In this document: positions 5,963 to 7,555 of the stretch, piece by piece
How the letters are laid out: each line of letters opens with the position of its first letter
Position numbering within the stretch: position 1 is the stretch's first letter
Assembly (NCBI GenBank): GCA_003646715.1
Contig: QMLL01000071.1
Span: 1 to 7,555 of the forward strand
Direction: 5' to 3'
DNA length: 7,555 nt
DNA from: Deltaproteobacteria bacterium
GTDB taxonomy: Bacteria; Desulfobacterota; Syntrophobacteria; B119-G9
Notes under the pieces: generated by a model
Seen by the model: only the letters and a program-made list of their open reading frames with translations
Databases searched by the model: none
What the model was told of the DNA's origin: nothing
Translations under genes and position numbers: made by a program

Positions 5963-7159
5963 TCTCGGTGTCCAGATGACTTGCTTTTGGCGGAGGAGGA
6001 ACTTAATAAAGGCATGGGCGGAGGCGAGGTTTAAGAGTACAAAATAGTTAAAGGGATACAGCACCTTTGCCAGGTGACCACCTTTTTTTGCATAGGCACC
6101 AAGAAATGCGGCCAAATAACACAGGTTCTGGAGCAAAAAGAAGATCTTGTATATCTCTCCTTTTGAGTAAAGAGCCAGGTTTGAGAAATAGGTTCCAAGC
6201 AGGAAAATGAATGCAAGGTAGCGGAGGAGCTTGTGGGACCATAGTTGCCAGGAGTAAAGAAAAGAAGGTGAGAAGGTGAGAAGGTGAGAAGGTGAGTCGT
6301 TTGATAAAGTTGAGAAGGTGCGAGCCTGAGAAGGTGAGAAGGTGAGAAGGTGACGCATATCCCACAATGCCCAGAGGGCTCTTAAAGAGACACGTACTCG
6401 CATCTTGTATTCGTCTTGAGCTGCTCTAAGTGATGGTTCCTTTAAGATAGCTTTCGGTTCGTAGACGACTCTATAGCCTTGCTCAACAACCTTTAGGGGC
6501 AAGACAAAGTCCGGAAGCTGATCGGGGTTCATGGGCCTGTATAACTCTTTCCTGACAGCATCAATGCCTCCATCAACACCCACGACCGAACCTAACCTAC
6601 TCTCGATTCGCCGGAGAAAGTTCTCATATTTCATATATGCTGTGCAGCCATCACCAACGATCGTGCCGTCCTGGTCTGTGTATACCATTTTCCCGGTTAC
6701 ATATCCGATGCCGGGGTCATTAAAGTTTTGAATTAATTTTGACAGGGCGTCAGGTGCAGATATGGAATTAGCATCAGAAAAAACCAGAATTTCACCTCTT
6801 GCATGGGGCACGGCCATATTAAGAGCAGAAGTTTTGCCTGCACGCGGCTCCTGGCGCAGGAGCCTAACTCTGGGATCTTCGATGCTGTTTACAATTTCAT
6901 CCGTTTTATCAGTGGAACCATCTGAAATAACAATGACCTCCAAAAGATCAGGGGGATAATCCTGTTCGAGCTTGTTGCAAACCGTTGCCTCAATATCTCT
7001 TTCCTCATTGTAGGCAGCGATCAATATTGTAACCGGTACACGAATCTCATCCTTAAGAACGGGCTTGGAGCAGATTTTCCCCAAGATAAAGATAAGAAAA
7101 GGATATCCGATATATATGTAAACTAGCCCGATCAAACTTACAAAAAAGACAAAAGACAT
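5954..7159 (-). CDS. Membrane family-2 glycosyltransferase with a 30-residue repeat insert
   Basis: The 401-residue inner-membrane protein has an N-terminal hydrophobic segment (3-27), a cytoplasmic GT-A catalytic domain and three C-terminal membrane segments (about 311-330, 339-357, 367-388). Motifs in order are LIAAYNEE (46-53), ISDGSTDKT (78-86), FSDANS with the metal-binding Asp at 127-132, GVDGGIDAVRKELY (194-207), PDFVLPLKVVEQGY (216-229) with the probable catalytic acid Asp217, and RVRVSLRALWALW (254-266), the counterpart of Q-x-x-R-W. This is the processive-type family-2 layout used to build or extend polysaccharides at the membrane. Residues about 269-299 are encoded by octamer repeats and separate the catalytic domain from the membrane bundle; MRHLL before and LYSWQLWSHK after would join well without them. 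The stop codon lies in another octamer array, just after the normal-looking WTPRKG end. The start is ATG with only a weak GAAG upstream. Confidence 0.93.
   Translation of the reverse strand: MSFVFFVSLIGLVYIYIGYPFLIFILGKICSKPVLKDEIRVPVTILIAAYNEERDIEATVCNKLEQDYPPDLLEVIVISDGSTDKTDEIVNSIEDPRVRLLRQEPRAGKTSALNMAVPHARGEILVFSDANSISAPDALSKLIQNFNDPGIGYVTGKMVYTDQDGTIVGDGCTAYMKYENFLRRIESRLGSVVGVDGGIDAVRKELYRPMNPDQLPDFVLPLKVVEQGYRVVYEPKAILKEPSLRAAQDEYKMRVRVSLRALWALWDMRHLLTFSPSQARTFSTLSNDSPSHLLTFSPSFLYSWQLWSHKLLRYLAFIFLLGTYFSNLALYSKGEIYKIFFLLQNLCYLAAFLGAYAKKGGHLAKVLYPFNYFVLLNLASAHAFIKFLLRQKQVIWTPRKG
6265..6354 (+). repeat. 90-base octamer insert inside the family-2 glycosyltransferase gene
   Basis: Four perfect AAGGTGAG units (6265-6296), a 10-base spacer, then six units with some changes (AAGTTGAG, AAGGTGCG, AGCCTGAG, AAGGTGAG, AAGGTGAG, AAGGTGAC; 6307-6354). 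Total length is 90 bases, exactly 30 codons, so the frame is kept. On the coding strand it yields HLLTFSPSQARTFSTLSNDS and then another SPSHLLTFSPS. Confidence 0.93.
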
Positions 7160-7173
7160 GATCTTCAGATCTC

Positions 7174-7219
7174 GTTGAGTAGTTAAATCGTGGAATCGTG
7201 GAATCGTTGATTAGTTAAG
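7174..7219. repeat. Second octamer family (AATCGTGG) within a 32-base direct repeat
   Basis: AATCGTGG, AATCGTGG and AATCGTTG lie in tandem at 7186-7209. They are flanked by GTTGAGTAGTTAA (7174) and GTTGATTAGTTAA (7206), which are 32 bases apart, that is four octamers. The tract lies 14 bases upstream of the family-2 glycosyltransferase start codon. Confidence 0.8.
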
Positions 7220-7272
7220 TGGTTATTATTGTTTGAATTTATATCGTTTGTACAAAAATTGGACACTTGATG

Positions 7273-7286
7273 TATTTGATCAAATA
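7273..7286. promoter_or_regulatory. Perfect 14-base palindrome, candidate operator
   Basis: TATTTGATCAAATA is its own reverse complement. It lies 113 bases upstream of the family-2 glycosyltransferase start, in the only long gene-free stretch. Symmetric sites of this kind are often bound by dimeric regulators. It resembles no specific consensus I can name with confidence; the half sites TTGAT/ATCAA overlap, unlike a spaced FNR box. Confidence 0.35.
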
Positions 7287-7365
7287 AATCTTCCATCTCT
7301 TGCGCTCAAGTTCATCCGAACGAGTCCCCCTGGTCTTTAAATGAGCCATTACAGTTATGGCAAAT

Positions 7366-7466
7366 GAATATTCTCTGTGAGCTCTGTGAACTCTGCGAGA
7401 GATATTCTTTTCTCTCGCCCGCTCCTTCCAGTCGATAGAGACCGCAGAGACCGCAGAGAGAAGAAT
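7366..7466. repeat. Facing nonamer repeats around a perfect hairpin
   Basis: The left arm has CTCTGTGAG, CTCTGTGAA and CTCTGCGAG in tandem (7373-7399). The right arm has two copies of ACCGCAGAG (7441-7458), the reverse complement of CTCTGCGGT, so the arms face each other. Between them GCGAGAGA (7395-7402) and TCTCTCGC (7411-7418) form a perfect 8-bp stem with an 8-base loop. The left arm is also bounded by GAATATTCTCT and AGAGATATTC, which pair with one bulge. No T run follows on either strand, so a terminator is not indicated. Confidence 0.75.
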
Positions 7467-7487
7467 AAACGAACCCAATAACACGTG

Positions 7488-7555
7488 CTAACTTTGTTTG
7501 ATATATCGCAGGAATGCAGGATAAAATACTTCCAGAAATTCAGAGGCTTCTGATA
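7488..7555 (-). CDS. C-terminal end of an unidentified gene, cut by the right edge
   Basis: On the minus strand one frame enters from the window edge and reads SEASEFLEVFYPAFLRYIKQS before TAG at 7488-7490. The composition and the clean end just before a non-coding, repeat-rich stretch look like the last 21 codons of a gene lying further right, on the same strand as the rest of the cluster. Family cannot be judged from so little. The competing plus-strand reading (ATG at 7514, MQDKILPEIQRLLI to the edge) is also open but lacks a correctly spaced ribosome binding site and runs against the direction of all other genes. Confidence 0.45.
   Translation of the reverse strand, partial: SEASEFLEVFYPAFLRYIKQS

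Larger units (their letters stand above)
7160..7487. other. Non-coding stretch with several repeat families
   Basis: This 328-base region separates the right-edge gene from the family-2 glycosyltransferase. It holds a nonamer facing-repeat structure (7366-7466), a 14-base palindrome (7273-7286), and an octamer tract (7174-7219) close to the glycosyltransferase start. An open frame of 81 codons crosses it on the minus strand (GTG at 7484 to 7239), but part of its sequence is simply translated repeat and I do not call it a gene. AT-rich sequence near 7225-7260 contains TATAAA (7238-7243, minus strand), a possible -10 box without a convincing -35. A promoter for the polysaccharide genes could lie here. 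Confidence 0.6.

Noticed and set aside
5905..6015. Upstream extension of the four-helix protein by 37 residues
   Set aside because: The extra part overlaps the glycosyltransferase end and translates repeat (GERGKVGWWEDERLG); the ATG at 5904 has a purine-rich ribosome binding site and gives the normal family length.
6048..6365. Minus-strand 105-codon open frame rich in SPSHLLTF
   Set aside because: It is a shifted frame of the family-2 glycosyltransferase; it stays open because the octamer repeat has no stop in any frame on that strand.
135..6746. Similar short strings GTTTTGAATTTTGACAG (near 135) and GTTTTGAATTAATTTTGACAG (near 6725) as a shared regulatory motif
   Set aside because: Both lie inside coding sequence and encode similar Leu-Ser-Lys stretches; AT-rich chance similarity is the simpler explanation.
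7239..7484. 81-codon minus-strand open frame with GTG start in the intergenic stretch
   Set aside because: Its first half is translated nonamer repeat (AVSAVS, HRAHRE), its start overlaps the end of the probable right-edge gene, and no family features or ribosome binding site are seen.
7514..7555. Plus-strand gene start at the right edge (MQDKILPEIQRLLI)
   Set aside because: AGGA lies too close to the ATG, the direction opposes all other genes, and the minus-strand reading with a natural stop explains the region better.

Overview
The window is a minus-strand run of surface-polysaccharide (exopolysaccharide or O-antigen-like) genes. In order of transcription, from high to low coordinates, it holds: the tail of an unidentified gene (7488-7555); a 328-base non-coding stretch rich in repeats; a membrane family-2 glycosyltransferase (5954-7159); a small four-helix-bundle protein (5515-5904); a family-4 glycosyltransferase (4317-5468); a glutamine-dependent asparagine-synthetase-type amidotransferase (2343-4247); a second family-4 glycosyltransferase (1126-2244); a membrane-anchored SGNH-type esterase candidate (172-1074); and the start of another gene that runs off the left edge (1-155). 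No convincing plus-strand gene was found.

The organism looks like a bacterium of moderate GC content. The mix of an asparagine-synthetase-like amidotransferase, several unrelated glycosyltransferases, a stand-alone four-helix-bundle (23S-intervening-sequence type) protein and many short dispersed repeats is what I would expect in a Deltaproteobacteria/Nitrospirota-like or related environmental lineage. No marker gene here fixes the taxonomy, so this is inference. The enzymes suggest one job. The family-2 enzyme probably adds or polymerises sugars at the inner membrane, the two family-4 enzymes add sugars in the cytoplasm, the amidotransferase probably amidates a sugar acid or supplies an amide, and the SGNH protein probably edits acyl groups outside the cytoplasm.

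The most unusual content is the repeats. An octamer, AAGGTGAG on the plus strand (CTCACCTT on the coding strand), occurs in four arrays. One is a 90-base in-frame insert in the family-2 glycosyltransferase. One lies in the interdomain linker of the first family-4 enzyme. Two face each other on either side of the four-helix-bundle gene. On the coding strand the octamer encodes the same peptide cycle (SPSHLLTF) in all three frames with no stop, while the other strand has TGA in every frame, so the arrays can sit inside genes in one orientation only. A second octamer family (AATCGTGG) and a nonamer family (CTCTGTGAA-like, arranged as facing arms) lie upstream of the family-2 gene, together with a perfect 14-base palindrome. 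The best candidate for an undescribed element is the four-helix-bundle gene with its bracketing octamer arrays, apparently inserted between two polysaccharide genes.
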